A DNA stretch of 64,000 bases from Daejeonella rubra. Its GTDB lineage: Bacteria > Bacteroidota > Bacteroidia > Sphingobacteriales > Sphingobacteriaceae. This document shows positions 27,917-36,561 of the stretch, in pieces. Below the pieces are notes generated by a model. The model saw only the letters and a program-made list of their open reading frames with translations. It did no database searches and was not told the origin of the DNA. Location: assembly GCF_900103545.1 (NCBI RefSeq), contig NZ_FNHH01000001.1, positions 268,682 to 332,681 on the forward strand. Direction: 5' to 3'. Both the position numbers and the translations under genes were made by a program. The stretch's first letter is position 1; every line of letters starts with the position of its first letter.

Positions 27917-28471
27917 ATGAAAACTATAAAATCCCTTTTTATATTATTTACCTGCTTCTTTTGTTTCAATTCAAATCTCTTTGCTCAGGAACATGCTACT
28001 CAAACTGCAGGATCGGAGCATTCTTTTAAGCATTTCAGGGCTAGTGCAGCCATGTATCATACCTATATCAATACAGAATCAGCAGAGGGAAAGAAATACC
28101 TTATTGTTCCTTCATTAGGCTTTGATCTTGAATATTGGTTTAATGAGAAGTTTGGCCTGGGATCGCATAATGACCTTGAATTGATCAGTTTTGAGGTTGA
28201 AAAGGAAGGCCATACCACACTGGAAAGAGAAAAACCTTTGTTATTAACTATGGATGCATTGTGGAAACCTTATAAAGGATTGGTATTGCTTTTGGGACCG
28301 GGGGTGGAATTTGAAAAAGCAGAGAATTTGTTTGTTGTGAGGGGCGGAATTGAATATGAATTTGAGTTAAAAAGTTCACATTGGGATATTTCTCCTACAA
28401 TCTTTTATGATAGCAGAAGACATGCCTATGATACTTTTTCTTTTGGAATAGGTGTTGGAAAGCGATTTTAA
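27917..28471 (+). CDS. Exported beta-barrel-like protein of unknown function
   Basis: The start at 27917 gives a signal peptide (MKTIKSLFILFTCFFCFNS, cleavage after LFAQ). About 160 mature residues alternate hydrophobic and polar positions (AAMYHTYINTES, YLIVPSLGFDLEYWF, ISPTIFYDSRRHAYDTFSFGIGVGKRF) and end in Phe, as outer-membrane barrels of eight strands do. No enzyme motif is seen. It stands alone before a convergent GNAT gene. Confidence 0.7.
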   Translation: MKTIKSLFILFTCFFCFNSNLFAQEHATQTAGSEHSFKHFRASAAMYHTYINTESAEGKKYLIVPSLGFDLEYWFNEKFGLGSHNDLELISFEVEKEGHTTLEREKPLLLTMDALWKPYKGLVLLLGPGVEFEKAENLFVVRGGIEYEFELKSSHWDISPTIFYDSRRHAYDTFSFGIGVGKRF

Positions 28472-28484
28472 TTAAGCTGCTTAT

Positions 28485-28949
28485 TTACTGCTGTTTTAAT
28501 TTCTTTGACAGAAAATACCCGGTTTTTTCAAATCCTTCTTTCTCATAGAAACGATGTGCATCTTCCCTGTGGAAGGCTGATTCCAGCTCAAGAAATGGAC
28601 AATTCTTATCTCTGGCAATTGATGTAACATCGTCCAGCATCAATTTACCAATACCTTTTCCACGATATTTTTCATCGATCACCAGTTCATCAATATTGGC
28701 CAGTGTACCCTGTGCATAAAGATTATTACGAAGGCTTAGCGCACATAAACCGATCACTTCATTTCCAGAACAAGCCAGGCGGATGATATGGCCTTCAATA
28801 TCGAATGAGTTCAGAAAAGCCTTCCCAAATAATTCTTTATTAAGTTGACGATTAGGCCATAATTGCTGTAGTAGTGAAAAAACTTCATCCAGGTCTTCTG
28901 GTGTGCTATTTCTGATTAGTATTGAATCGGCATTGGCTTTTTTGGACAT
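28485..28949 (-). CDS. GNAT-family N-acetyltransferase
   Basis: The start at 28949 (MSKKANADSILIRNSTPEDL) is preferred over 28976, since the GNAT fold begins at ILIRNST. Acetyl-CoA binding is shown by NIDELVIDEKYRGKGIGKLML, with the R/QxxGxG/A motif as RGKGIG, followed by ARDKNCPFLELESAFHREDAHRFYEKEGF at the C-terminal motif. The substrate is unknown. Confidence 0.88.
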   Translation of the reverse strand: MSKKANADSILIRNSTPEDLDEVFSLLQQLWPNRQLNKELFGKAFLNSFDIEGHIIRLACSGNEVIGLCALSLRNNLYAQGTLANIDELVIDEKYRGKGIGKLMLDDVTSIARDKNCPFLELESAFHREDAHRFYEKEGFEKTGYFLSKKLKQQ

Positions 28950-29042
28950 GGTTTGATGATGGAGTATTTTATCCAAATTTAAAAATTCCCTAAAACTTTC
29001 GACTTACGAAATCACCTCTGTGTTTATAAAGTAGATTTCGTT

Positions 29043-29135
29043 ACCCGATAGCTATCGGGTCGCTTAGTTGGTATGTGACTGACGAATTTTCCGCGCATGA
29101 TGCACGGAAAATTCGTAACCCGATAGTTATCGGGT
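29043..29135. repeat. Composite palindromic repeat: two 18-bp palindromes around a long inverted repeat
   Basis: ACCCGATAGCTATCGGGT (29043-29060) is a perfect palindrome. ACCCGATAGTTATCGGGT (29118-29135) is the same with one change, and both are preceded by TTCGT-A/T. Between them ACGAATTTTCCG and CGGAAAATTCGT (29082-29116) form a nearly perfect 35-bp palindrome. The second copy abuts the stop of the M28 gene and could terminate it. The layout resembles a repetitive extragenic palindromic element. Confidence 0.8.
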
Positions 29136-29136
29136 C

Positions 29137-31329
29137 CTACTGAGCCAGTTTTGTTGTATTATTCAAATGTTCAGCCAGTCTGTTGATTGCATCAGCGGAA
29201 ATTCTTATCTGATCCTGAGCTTCTTTCCAATCGCGTTGTTCGATCGCCTCACGCACTCCAGGCATCGTTTTTACACCATATCCGGTATAAAATCCGGGAG
29301 CATAAATGGTGTGTTTATACCAGGGACGGCGTGGCAGACCGTCTTTGGTCAGAAGGCTTTGTTCTGCCTGGTAAAGAGCTTCATTCAGCGCCTTCAAAGA
29401 TGTGCCCGGTATGTTTCCTTTGGCTATCCTTTCTGATAAGGCTAATGCTGAAGACTCCAGTTTAACCAATGAATTTTGAAGCACTGAGAAATCAATGTAA
29501 GGTACTTCAGCTTTGGGTATTGGCAGCTTTTCTGGCTTTGCCGGATCAGCAGCAAGCTGATGATTATTCCCTGATATTACCTGGTTATACACCGCAGTTG
29601 ATTCTCTCATCTGATCAGTCATACTGATCATTTCCGTCACATAGGAAGATATGGTTTTATGGAGATTTTTAAATTCGAAAGGGAGAGTGTCGGCATTGGC
29701 CATTCGCAGCACTGCACGGCCAATTGTTTGAGAAAGTGCACGACCATAATTGAATCCGGGATCACCAAATCTGCTGTAATAATCATAAGAATCATAGGCA
29801 GTATGATATTCGCCACCGGCATTCTCTCCGCCAAATCCTATGTTTAGTGATGGCACGCCTGCATGCTGCAGGAAGGCAGAATAATCAGAACCAGAGCCTA
29901 ATGCACTGATGCTCATAGATTTTTTGGCCATATTATCTTTTCTCGCTTTATCAGAACCTGCTGAAACTATTTCTCTTGCTTTAAGTCGGTCGTAAATACT
30001 GACATTGGTTTGTGGGTCGATCACATCTTTTGCGATTCCGTCGACCATAGATTCCAGTCCGTGGGAGCCCCCGGCAGATAGAAAACCGCGTCCGTTTCCG
30101 TCAGAATTGATATAAACTACTGCTTTTTGCTTTAATTCGGCCACATGATCCTCCACCCATTCGGTAGATCCTATTAATCCCGGTTCTTCTGCATCCCATG
30201 CACAATAAACCAGTGTCCGTTTTGGTTTATAGCCATTCTTGACCAGCTCACCAATTGATTTTGCCTCCTCCATCATAGACGCGATACCACTGATCGGATC
30301 ATTAGCGCCGGGGTTCCAGGCATCATGATGATTACCCCTGACTATCCACTGATCAGGGTAGTCTGTACCTTTGATCTTCGCGATCACATTATAGGCAGGC
30401 ACTATTTTCCAGTCGAATTCCAGTTTTAAACGGACAGATGTTTTACCCGGACCGATATGATAGGTGAAAGGCAATGCTCCGCGCCAGTCTTCAGGTGCTA
30501 CCGGTCCGCCTAAGGATTCAAGCAGCGGCTGTGCATCATGATAGCTGATAGGTAAAACAGGGATCTTTAATAAATTTTCAGCGTCCTCACGGGCTAATCG
30601 TTTAGCGTTTGGCGTCGCTCCGATGAATGGAGTCAATGGATCGCCGGGATAGATGACCATATCCATGATCGATCCCCGCTGAACACCAAATTCGTTTTTG
30701 AAACTTCCCTTGGGATAAACATCACCCTGATAGTATCCGTCTTCTTTAGGATCAGAGTAAATGATACACCCGATTGCTCCATGTTCCTGCGCTACTTTTG
30801 GTTTAATTCCCCTCCATGATCTGCCGTAACGAGCGATAACGATCTTACCTTTAACATCGATCCCTAATTTTTCCAGCGTTAAATAATCCTCTGGCAAGCC
30901 AAAATTCACGAAAACGAGTTCCGCACTCACATCACCATCTGCACTCCATGCATTATACGATGGAAGCTGATCAGGGTGACCCGAGGTGGCATCTTCTTTG
31001 TAAGCAGGCTCTTTCAGTACGGCCTTATATTTGGTGGGCGCTGTCATTTCAAGGATCCGAACTTTCGGACTTGGGAAAAGTACCTGATAGGTAGCGATCT
31101 CTGCATCCCAGCCATAGCTTTTGAATTTGGCCAGAAGATTTTCTGCAACTTCCTTACTTCCCGGAGAACCTAAATAATGAGGCCTTAATGTAAGCTCTTT
31201 GATAGTTTTGCCAATATTTTCACTGCTCAGATGGCTATCAAATGTTTTTTCGAGCTGCTGCTGGTTTTGTGCTGAAGCCGTACCAAGAACTATTAAAAAG
31301 GCAGATAGGGAAAGTAAGTGTTTTTTCAT
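29137..31329 (-). CDS. M28-family metallopeptidase, glutamate carboxypeptidase II-like
   Basis: A 730-residue exported zinc peptidase (signal to ASAQ, 21). A PA-like insert (about 125-300, KGKIVIARYGRSWRGIKPKVAQEHGAIGCIIYSD) precedes the M28 domain with metal ligands in GNHHDAWNPGANDPISG, AWDAEEPGLIGSTEW, SDGNGRG and EYHTAYDSYDYYSRFGDPGF. A C-terminal helical dimerisation domain (about 590-725) completes the layout of human GCPII/folate hydrolase. It probably removes C-terminal acidic residues from peptides in the periplasm. It is single, with a palindromic repeat right after its stop and a heptamer array upstream. Confidence 0.92.
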   Translation of the reverse strand: MKKHLLSLSAFLIVLGTASAQNQQQLEKTFDSHLSSENIGKTIKELTLRPHYLGSPGSKEVAENLLAKFKSYGWDAEIATYQVLFPSPKVRILEMTAPTKYKAVLKEPAYKEDATSGHPDQLPSYNAWSADGDVSAELVFVNFGLPEDYLTLEKLGIDVKGKIVIARYGRSWRGIKPKVAQEHGAIGCIIYSDPKEDGYYQGDVYPKGSFKNEFGVQRGSIMDMVIYPGDPLTPFIGATPNAKRLAREDAENLLKIPVLPISYHDAQPLLESLGGPVAPEDWRGALPFTYHIGPGKTSVRLKLEFDWKIVPAYNVIAKIKGTDYPDQWIVRGNHHDAWNPGANDPISGIASMMEEAKSIGELVKNGYKPKRTLVYCAWDAEEPGLIGSTEWVEDHVAELKQKAVVYINSDGNGRGFLSAGGSHGLESMVDGIAKDVIDPQTNVSIYDRLKAREIVSAGSDKARKDNMAKKSMSISALGSGSDYSAFLQHAGVPSLNIGFGGENAGGEYHTAYDSYDYYSRFGDPGFNYGRALSQTIGRAVLRMANADTLPFEFKNLHKTISSYVTEMISMTDQMRESTAVYNQVISGNNHQLAADPAKPEKLPIPKAEVPYIDFSVLQNSLVKLESSALALSERIAKGNIPGTSLKALNEALYQAEQSLLTKDGLPRRPWYKHTIYAPGFYTGYGVKTMPGVREAIEQRDWKEAQDQIRISADAINRLAEHLNNTTKLAQ

Positions 31330-31377
31330 TATTTTTTTATGATTAGGTGGTTAGTAGTTAGGTGGTTAAGGGTTTTC

Positions 31378-31468
31378 TGTTATCTGTTATCAGTTATCAG
31401 TTATCAGTTGTCTGTTGTCAGTTTTCAGACTTCATACCTCATACCTCAGTCCTCAGTCCTCAGTCCTC
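31378..31468. repeat. Heptamer tandem array, 13 units of 7 bp
   Basis: Thirteen contiguous 7-bp units, each ending in TC (tgttatc, agttatc, agttgtc, agttttc, agacttc, atacctc, agtcctc and so on), fill the gap between the M28 and OsmC genes. Neighbouring units differ by one or two bases, so the array drifts along its length. A related array lies inside mnmE at 33072-33170. Confidence 0.9.
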
Positions 31469-31472
31469 ATCC

Positions 31473-31886
31473 CTAATTATTCAATTTCGCCTCCACACTG
31501 ATCGTTAAATTCAATGCTTTCGACACAGGGCAGTTTTTTTCAGCTTCAGCAACGGCTGCATCAAAAGCTTCCTGACCTATACCTGGGATCTTTGCCACTA
31601 AGGTTATGTGTGAGTTGGTAATCACTCCATTATCAAGCGTGATATCGCATTTACTGGTAAGTTCCTCTGCGGTAAATCCGGCAGCATCCACAAGGAAGGA
31701 TAGCTTCATGGTAAAGCAACCTGCATGGGCTGCGGCAATGAGTTCTTCGGGATTGGTACCTGTACCTTCTTCGAAGCGTGACAAGTAAGAGTATTGCGTT
31801 TTACTGAGTATTCCACTTTGGGTGCTCAGATCACCTTTTCCTGTTTTTCCTGATCCTTGCCATACGGCTGTTGCACTTCTTTTCAT
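31473..31886 (-). CDS. OsmC-family peroxiredoxin-like protein
   Basis: A 137-residue OsmC/Ohr fold protein. The two redox cysteines are visible in AAAHAGCFTMKLSF and AEKNCPVSKALN. LSKTQYSYLSRFEEGTGTNPEELI is the typical OsmC N-terminal region. These proteins reduce organic hydroperoxides in the cytoplasm. It is transcribed alone, divergent from mnmE. Confidence 0.92.
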   Translation of the reverse strand: MKRSATAVWQGSGKTGKGDLSTQSGILSKTQYSYLSRFEEGTGTNPEELIAAAHAGCFTMKLSFLVDAAGFTAEELTSKCDITLDNGVITNSHITLVAKIPGIGQEAFDAAVAEAEKNCPVSKALNLTISVEAKLNN

Positions 31887-32005
31887 AATTTGCTGTTTAT
31901 GTTAATTGAGACAGAATAGCTGTTTTTACTTCTGTAAAGCAAGATAGTAAATTCTCTTTTATCCTGACCTGAGAATCACGATATTTGCACTAAAACCAAT
32001 TCTCT

Positions 32006-33490
32006 ATGTCTGATTCACCTGTATACAATTCCGATACGATCATTGCGCTGGCAACGCCTTCTGGAATAGGCGCAATTGGAGTGATCAGGCTCTCGGGTCC
32101 CGATGCGATCGCTTTGGTGAATGAAGTTTTTGGAGGGAAGGACCTTAGTATTCAGCATACCCATACCATTCATTTCGGTACGATTCGCGATGGGAATCTT
32201 ATCATCGATGAGGTCTTGGTTTCCTTGTTTATCGGCCCTAAATCCTATACCCGCGAAAACGTGGTGGAGATCTCTACCCATGGTTCCGCATTTATTATTG
32301 AAAGTATCATCAAGCTGCTTATTCGTAAAGGTGCCAGACCTGCCAATCCCGGTGAATTTACCCTGAGGGCTTTTTTAAACGGACAACTGGACCTTTCACA
32401 GGCAGAGGCTGTTGCCGATCTGATCGCTTCCAATTCGCAGGCGTCGCACCAGGTTGCCATGCAGCAGATGCGGGGTGGATTTTCAGGAGAACTGCATCAT
32501 TTGCGTGATCAGCTCATCCATTTTGCAGCCATGATCGAGCTGGAACTTGATTTTGGTGAGGAGGATGTAGAATTTGCAAATCGCGAAGATCTCAAAGGAC
32601 TGATCTATCAGATCCAGCGAATATTACACCGCCTGATCCAATCATTTGAGCAGGGTAATGTGATGAAGAACGGGGTGCCTGTAGTGATTGCAGGTAAACC
32701 TAATGTGGGTAAATCAACCCTGCTGAATGCCCTTCTGAATGAAGAACGTGCCATTGTTTCAGAGATTGCCGGCACTACGCGTGATACGGTTGAGGACGAA
32801 ATGATTATCGGCGGACTCCGTTTTCGGTTTATTGATACTGCAGGCATCCGTGAAACTGTGGATATCATCGAAGCAAAAGGAGTGGAGCGTACCCATGAAA
32901 AGATCAAACAAGCGAAATTGATCATCTATCTGGTTGATCCTGAGCAGGATGTGAAGGAAATACAGTCTCAGGTTAATTATTTAGAGCAGCTTAGTATTCC
33001 ATTTCTGACTGTGGTTAATAAGAAGGATCTGGTTAACGATGATTTTATAGTACAACTGGAGGGTGTTAATTTGAAGTCTGAAGTCGGAAGTCGGAAGTCG
33101 GAAGTCGGAAGTCAGAAGTCTGACGATCGGACCTCAGACCTCAAACCTCAGACCTCGGACCTCAGAACTCAGTCCCCAAACCTTATTTTCATCTCTGCAC
33201 GTGAAAAACAAGGAATTGACTTTCTAAAACAAGAAATTCTACGCAAAGTAAATCTGCACAATATCAACACGGATGATGTGCTGATATCAAATATCCGTCA
33301 CCTGGAGGCTTTGCAAAAGACCGAAGAATCCCTGAACCGGGTACTTGTAAATATTGATAATCCCATTACTTCAGATTTCCTGGCTTCTGATATCAAGCAG
33401 GCTCTTTATTATCTTGGTGAGATCACCGGGCAGGTTACTACTGATGATTTGCTGGAGACGATATTTAGTAAGTTTTGTATTGGAAAATAA
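32006..33490 (+). CDS. mnmE: tRNA modification GTPase MnmE with repeat-derived insertion
   Basis: MnmE with MnmG makes the cmnm5U34 wobble modification of tRNA. The N-terminal folate-binding domain (1-118) has DTIIALATPSGIGAIGVIRLSG. The G domain has G1 GKPNVGKS (near 229-236), the DTAG motif in FIDTAGIRET and NKKD near 340. The C-terminus is FCIGK with the conserved Cys. The protein is 494 residues, about 35-40 longer than usual. The excess is a Ser/Lys/Glu-rich stretch near 356-388 (SEVGSRKSEVGSQKSDD) encoded by a heptamer array between G4 and G5 (ISAREKQG). An integrase gene follows its 3' end. Confidence 0.95.
   Translation: MSDSPVYNSDTIIALATPSGIGAIGVIRLSGPDAIALVNEVFGGKDLSIQHTHTIHFGTIRDGNLIIDEVLVSLFIGPKSYTRENVVEISTHGSAFIIESIIKLLIRKGARPANPGEFTLRAFLNGQLDLSQAEAVADLIASNSQASHQVAMQQMRGGFSGELHHLRDQLIHFAAMIELELDFGEEDVEFANREDLKGLIYQIQRILHRLIQSFEQGNVMKNGVPVVIAGKPNVGKSTLLNALLNEERAIVSEIAGTTRDTVEDEMIIGGLRFRFIDTAGIRETVDIIEAKGVERTHEKIKQAKLIIYLVDPEQDVKEIQSQVNYLEQLSIPFLTVVNKKDLVNDDFIVQLEGVNLKSEVGSRKSEVGSQKSDDRTSDLKPQTSDLRTQSPNLIFISAREKQGIDFLKQEILRKVNLHNINTDDVLISNIRHLEALQKTEESLNRVLVNIDNPITSDFLASDIKQALYYLGEITGQVTTDDLLETIFSKFCIGK
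33072..33170. repeat. In-frame heptamer array inside mnmE
   Basis: Seven units of the form xGAAGTC, one 8-bp unit (tgacgatc) and six units of the form xxACCTC or close variants run without a break for 99 bp, exactly 33 codons. All end in TC, like the intergenic array at 31378-31468. The single 8-bp unit keeps the reading frame: fourteen 7-bp units would give 98 bp. Confidence 0.88.
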
Positions 33491-34037
33491 CCTCATTGCT
33501 CATAGAAGCAGAATCCCGGTTCTTTATAGCATAAACGCAGTTTTCGTTTCTCTTAGAAGTTGATAAAAGCCTATGTTAGCCACCTTTTTCCTACGATTTT
33601 CAGACTATTTATTTTTAGTATGAAATTGTATTAAAAAAATCTCGAATTTTTACTCCACTCCACACCCGGTTATCCGTTAGATGATTTTGGAAATTCTTTT
33701 CTCCAGTAACTAAATATACTTCGTTTAAATACGCATATCCTTTGATCTAACACATGATCTCATGTTGAGAAGGTAAATGTTCAGGGTTGTAGTTTATAAC
33801 TTTTTATAACTTGTTTTTACAGTTTGGAGAAGGGGTAAAAAACAGCGTATTTCCAACCTCGTTTTTGAGTGTTTTTCCAGAGTTTTCATACAATTTTCCC
33901 AACTAATTGCTTTTGACTGCCTTTTGATTTCTTTTGCCGGAATTTTTAAAAAAACTGTGACAAAGGTTTGACCCCTGAGAAGTAATTATAATTTTTAGTA
34001 AGAATTAAATTTGTAATCAACTAAACAACAAATCGTT
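33491..34037. other. Intergenic region between mnmE and integrase (possible attachment region)
   Basis: Over 546 bp I find no open frame of note and no tRNA. Base composition drops to AT-rich here. A TAnnTTTG -7 element (TAAATTTG, 34006-34013) lies 24 bp before the integrase start. An integrase beside the 3' end of mnmE suggests that the attachment site lies in or just after the last codons of mnmE. No direct repeat of the mnmE end was found elsewhere in the window. Confidence 0.4.
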
Positions 34038-35144
34038 ATGGGCGTAAAAGTCAGGGAGACAACACTAAAAAATGACCGTGTAAGATTATCACTTGATATC
34101 TATAAAGACGGTAAAAGCAGGTTTGAAAACTTACAGCTTTATCTTTTCGGGAAGCCGAAAACTATTGTTGAAAAGGATCACAACAAACGAACAAGACAGA
34201 TAGCGGAGAACATCCGTTTGAAGCGAGAGGAGGAAATGCAGGATGACAAATTCAATATTTACACGGGTTTTAAGAGTCAGGGGAGCTTCATCGACTACTT
34301 TAAAAAGATGACTCGTGAAAAGCGGGGAAGTGGTGGAAACTACGGAAACTGGTATTCAACATGCAAGCATCTGGTCAATTTTGTAAATGGTAAGGAATTA
34401 ACTTTTGAACAATGCGATGATAAGTTTCTCAATCTCTTTAAAAACTACTTATTGACTGGAAACATCACCAAAGGCCATCTGACTCTGTCAAAAGCTTCTG
34501 CATCGTCATACTTAAACAAAATCAAGGCAGCTCTTACGCAAGCTCACATTGATAATATCATATCAGATAATCCGGGAAGGAAAGTACGGGGTATTAAGGT
34601 AGAAGAAAGCAGGAGAGAATATTTACTACTTGAAGAGATTAAACTTCTAACAAAAGAGGAATGTAAGATTCCAATAATGAAGAACGCTTTCCTATTTAGT
34701 TGTCTGACCGGACTGAGATGGTCTGATATCAATAAGCTAACATGGGGCGAGATTACATTTTCGGAGGCGGAAAGTAAGTGGAAAATCCTATTCAGTCAGC
34801 AAAAGACTAAACAACTTCAATGGCATCCGATATCAGAACAGGCTTATAGCATCCTAGGGAAAAGGGGAGAGAATGACGAACGTGTTTTTAAAGGACTGAA
34901 GTATTCCGCATGGCATAATTTTATTCTGGCGGAATGGGTGTTACTGGCTGGTATTAAGAAACATATCACATTTCACTCAGGGCGACACACATACGCTACG
35001 TTATTATTGACTCATGGTGCTGATATATTCACAGTATCAAAACTTTTGGGTCACAAGGATATTGCCACAACACAGATTTATGGAAAGATAATTGATAGTC
35101 GGAAGAATGAGGTAATTGAACTCTTGCCAGATATTGGCATTTAA
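34038..35144 (+). CDS. Tyrosine recombinase / integrase, Bacteroidota type
   Basis: A 368-residue site-specific integrase. The N-terminus (VRETTLKNDRVRLSLDIYKDG) is the arm-binding domain of Bacteroidota integrases, followed by a SAM-like core-binding domain (about 85-190) and the catalytic domain. Catalytic residues are visible: Arg in TGLRWSD (about 226), Lys in QQKTKQLQW, HSGRHTYA (His/Arg), LLGHKD and the nucleophile Tyr348 in TTQIYGKI. It probably integrates the accessory element that fills the right half. It points away from mnmE. Confidence 0.93.
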   Translation: MGVKVRETTLKNDRVRLSLDIYKDGKSRFENLQLYLFGKPKTIVEKDHNKRTRQIAENIRLKREEEMQDDKFNIYTGFKSQGSFIDYFKKMTREKRGSGGNYGNWYSTCKHLVNFVNGKELTFEQCDDKFLNLFKNYLLTGNITKGHLTLSKASASSYLNKIKAALTQAHIDNIISDNPGRKVRGIKVEESRREYLLLEEIKLLTKEECKIPIMKNAFLFSCLTGLRWSDINKLTWGEITFSEAESKWKILFSQQKTKQLQWHPISEQAYSILGKRGENDERVFKGLKYSAWHNFILAEWVLLAGIKKHITFHSGRHTYATLLLTHGADIFTVSKLLGHKDIATTQIYGKIIDSRKNEVIELLPDIGI

Positions 35145-35205
35145 ATGTATTTTTGAATTTGACACGAATTTTTCTTACTGAATACTATGGTAATTTTGTA
35201 TACCA

Positions 35206-36093
35206 ATGGACGAATGCCTTAAAGAAATAGATCTTGCTTTCATGTATAGCATTAGGAAAGTTAAGTCCTTTTCAATGCGCGAAAATATAGAAGGTTTGTA
35301 CTGGCCAATACCAGATATCGAAGCCGACGGGCGTTGTAATTTTTCAGAAACAATATTAATTTCACAATTATACCGGAGGTGTGTAGCATATTTAACCTTA
35401 AAGCAGGAGATAAATTCCAATATCTTAGAACGGAATGTAGGTTACTTTGACTTGCTTAGGCATATATTCGAAGTGCATTTTTTTAGTCTGATAAAAGTAT
35501 TTAATGATATTATTCCAGATTATTTTATTCAGAATAATCTGGATAGGGATATAAAAGTAGCGCTTCGAAATTCAAATCTTACTGTCGCTGAAGCACAAAA
35601 AGTTGTAATTCTAACTCTAATTCACCACTTTTTTTTATTTGAGGAGTTACTGGAAAGTTGTTACCCAAAATATGACAGGCTTCTGAAAACGGACCATTAT
35701 GATAGTAACCTTTTGGATCTTGAATCAAATTTTATTAAATTAAAATACACAAATAATGTTATTGAAATCATCTATTCTGCTCTAAAAGATAGCCAGTTCA
35801 TAAATTTAACTTTTTTTGAGTTCAAGAGTTACTTCGGCCCTCGGAACTCAGTTGAGAAAATTTTCTGGTATGGTAGTGAGGTTGCTATAGTCATCCTGTT
35901 TATGGGGCATGAAAACGTTAAGGGTCTTAATGTTTTATCAAAAGATTCACTACAGCTAATTCCACGATACTTTTTAAAAGCTGATGGAACTGAATTTAAA
36001 ATTACACAATTGAGGGTTGTTTATCAAAAGGTCCGACAGAAACCCCGTGGAACCCAATCCATTCTGAAACTTCTTTCGACATTAAACAGTTAA
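35206..36093 (+). CDS. RteC-like protein (tentative)
   Basis: A 295-residue cytoplasmic protein with no signal peptide. A long helical middle (FDLLRHIFEVHFFSLIKVFNDIIP) and the segment LKYTNNVIEIIYSALKDSQFIN recall the RteC domain of Bacteroidota conjugative elements, which controls excision and mobilisation. The C-terminus (QLRVVYQKVRQKPRGTQSILKLL) also fits the end of RteC. The match is weak by eye. A TAnnTTTG element (TAATTTTG, 35191-35198) lies so close that a start further inside (35242 or 35275) is possible. Its place between integrase and excisionase supports a mobility role. Confidence 0.5.
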   Translation: MDECLKEIDLAFMYSIRKVKSFSMRENIEGLYWPIPDIEADGRCNFSETILISQLYRRCVAYLTLKQEINSNILERNVGYFDLLRHIFEVHFFSLIKVFNDIIPDYFIQNNLDRDIKVALRNSNLTVAEAQKVVILTLIHHFFLFEELLESCYPKYDRLLKTDHYDSNLLDLESNFIKLKYTNNVIEIIYSALKDSQFINLTFFEFKSYFGPRNSVEKIFWYGSEVAIVILFMGHENVKGLNVLSKDSLQLIPRYFLKADGTEFKITQLRVVYQKVRQKPRGTQSILKLLSTLNS

Positions 36094-36264
36094 TATTAGT
36101 TATTAATAGTTTTCATTAACGCAATATTATTAAAAGTATTCTCAATTGGGGCTATTTCTGGATTAACTAATAGACTAACCTTTACAAACCATTCCCCATT
36201 TTGGTTAATATAGTTTTGTATAACGCTTCTGATCAGGGCATTTTACAAATTAAATATTAATCAG

Positions 36265-36561
36265 ATGAACAAAATCTACATGATCCTGGAGCGGATCGAG
36301 CAGCTCTTACTGAGCAATAAAACAACTTTTACCGTAGCTGAATTCTCAGCGTATTCTGGTCTAAGTAAATCAGCAATTCATAAACTTACCCAACGAAAAC
36401 GGATCCGGTATAGCCGGCCTAATGGGAAACTCATCTATATTTCTAAGGAGGCCGCTGACGCTTATCTCCAAAGTAATCCGGTTATTCCCGATGCGGATAT
36501 CGAAAAGATGGCTATTGATTATACTATTAATAATCCAAGAAAACGGTGGGACGCAGCTTAA
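36265..36561 (+). CDS. Excisionase-type helix-turn-helix protein
   Basis: A 98-residue HTH_17/MerR-like protein: TFTVAEFSAYSGLSKSAIHKLTQRKRIRYSRPNGKLIYISKEAADAYL is the typical winged-helix excisionase layout, here residues 22-68. Such proteins bend DNA for excision or regulate element genes. A TAGTTTTG -7 element lies at 36211-36218. Its end overlaps the GTG start of the next frame by 16 bp. Confidence 0.85.
   Translation: MNKIYMILERIEQLLLSNKTTFTVAEFSAYSGLSKSAIHKLTQRKRIRYSRPNGKLIYISKEAADAYLQSNPVIPDADIEKMAIDYTINNPRKRWDAA

Noticed and set aside
27817..28029. Short forward frame overlapping the 27917 gene
   Set aside because: The 27917 frame has a signal peptide and barrel pattern; this one has neither.
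33072..33170. Tandem repeats as a possible CRISPR array
   Set aside because: The period is 7 bp with no spacers, and the array is within the coding frame of mnmE.
33491..34037. tRNA gene as the island's attachment site
   Set aside because: No cloverleaf-like sequence or TTCGA-type T-loop was found in this gap.
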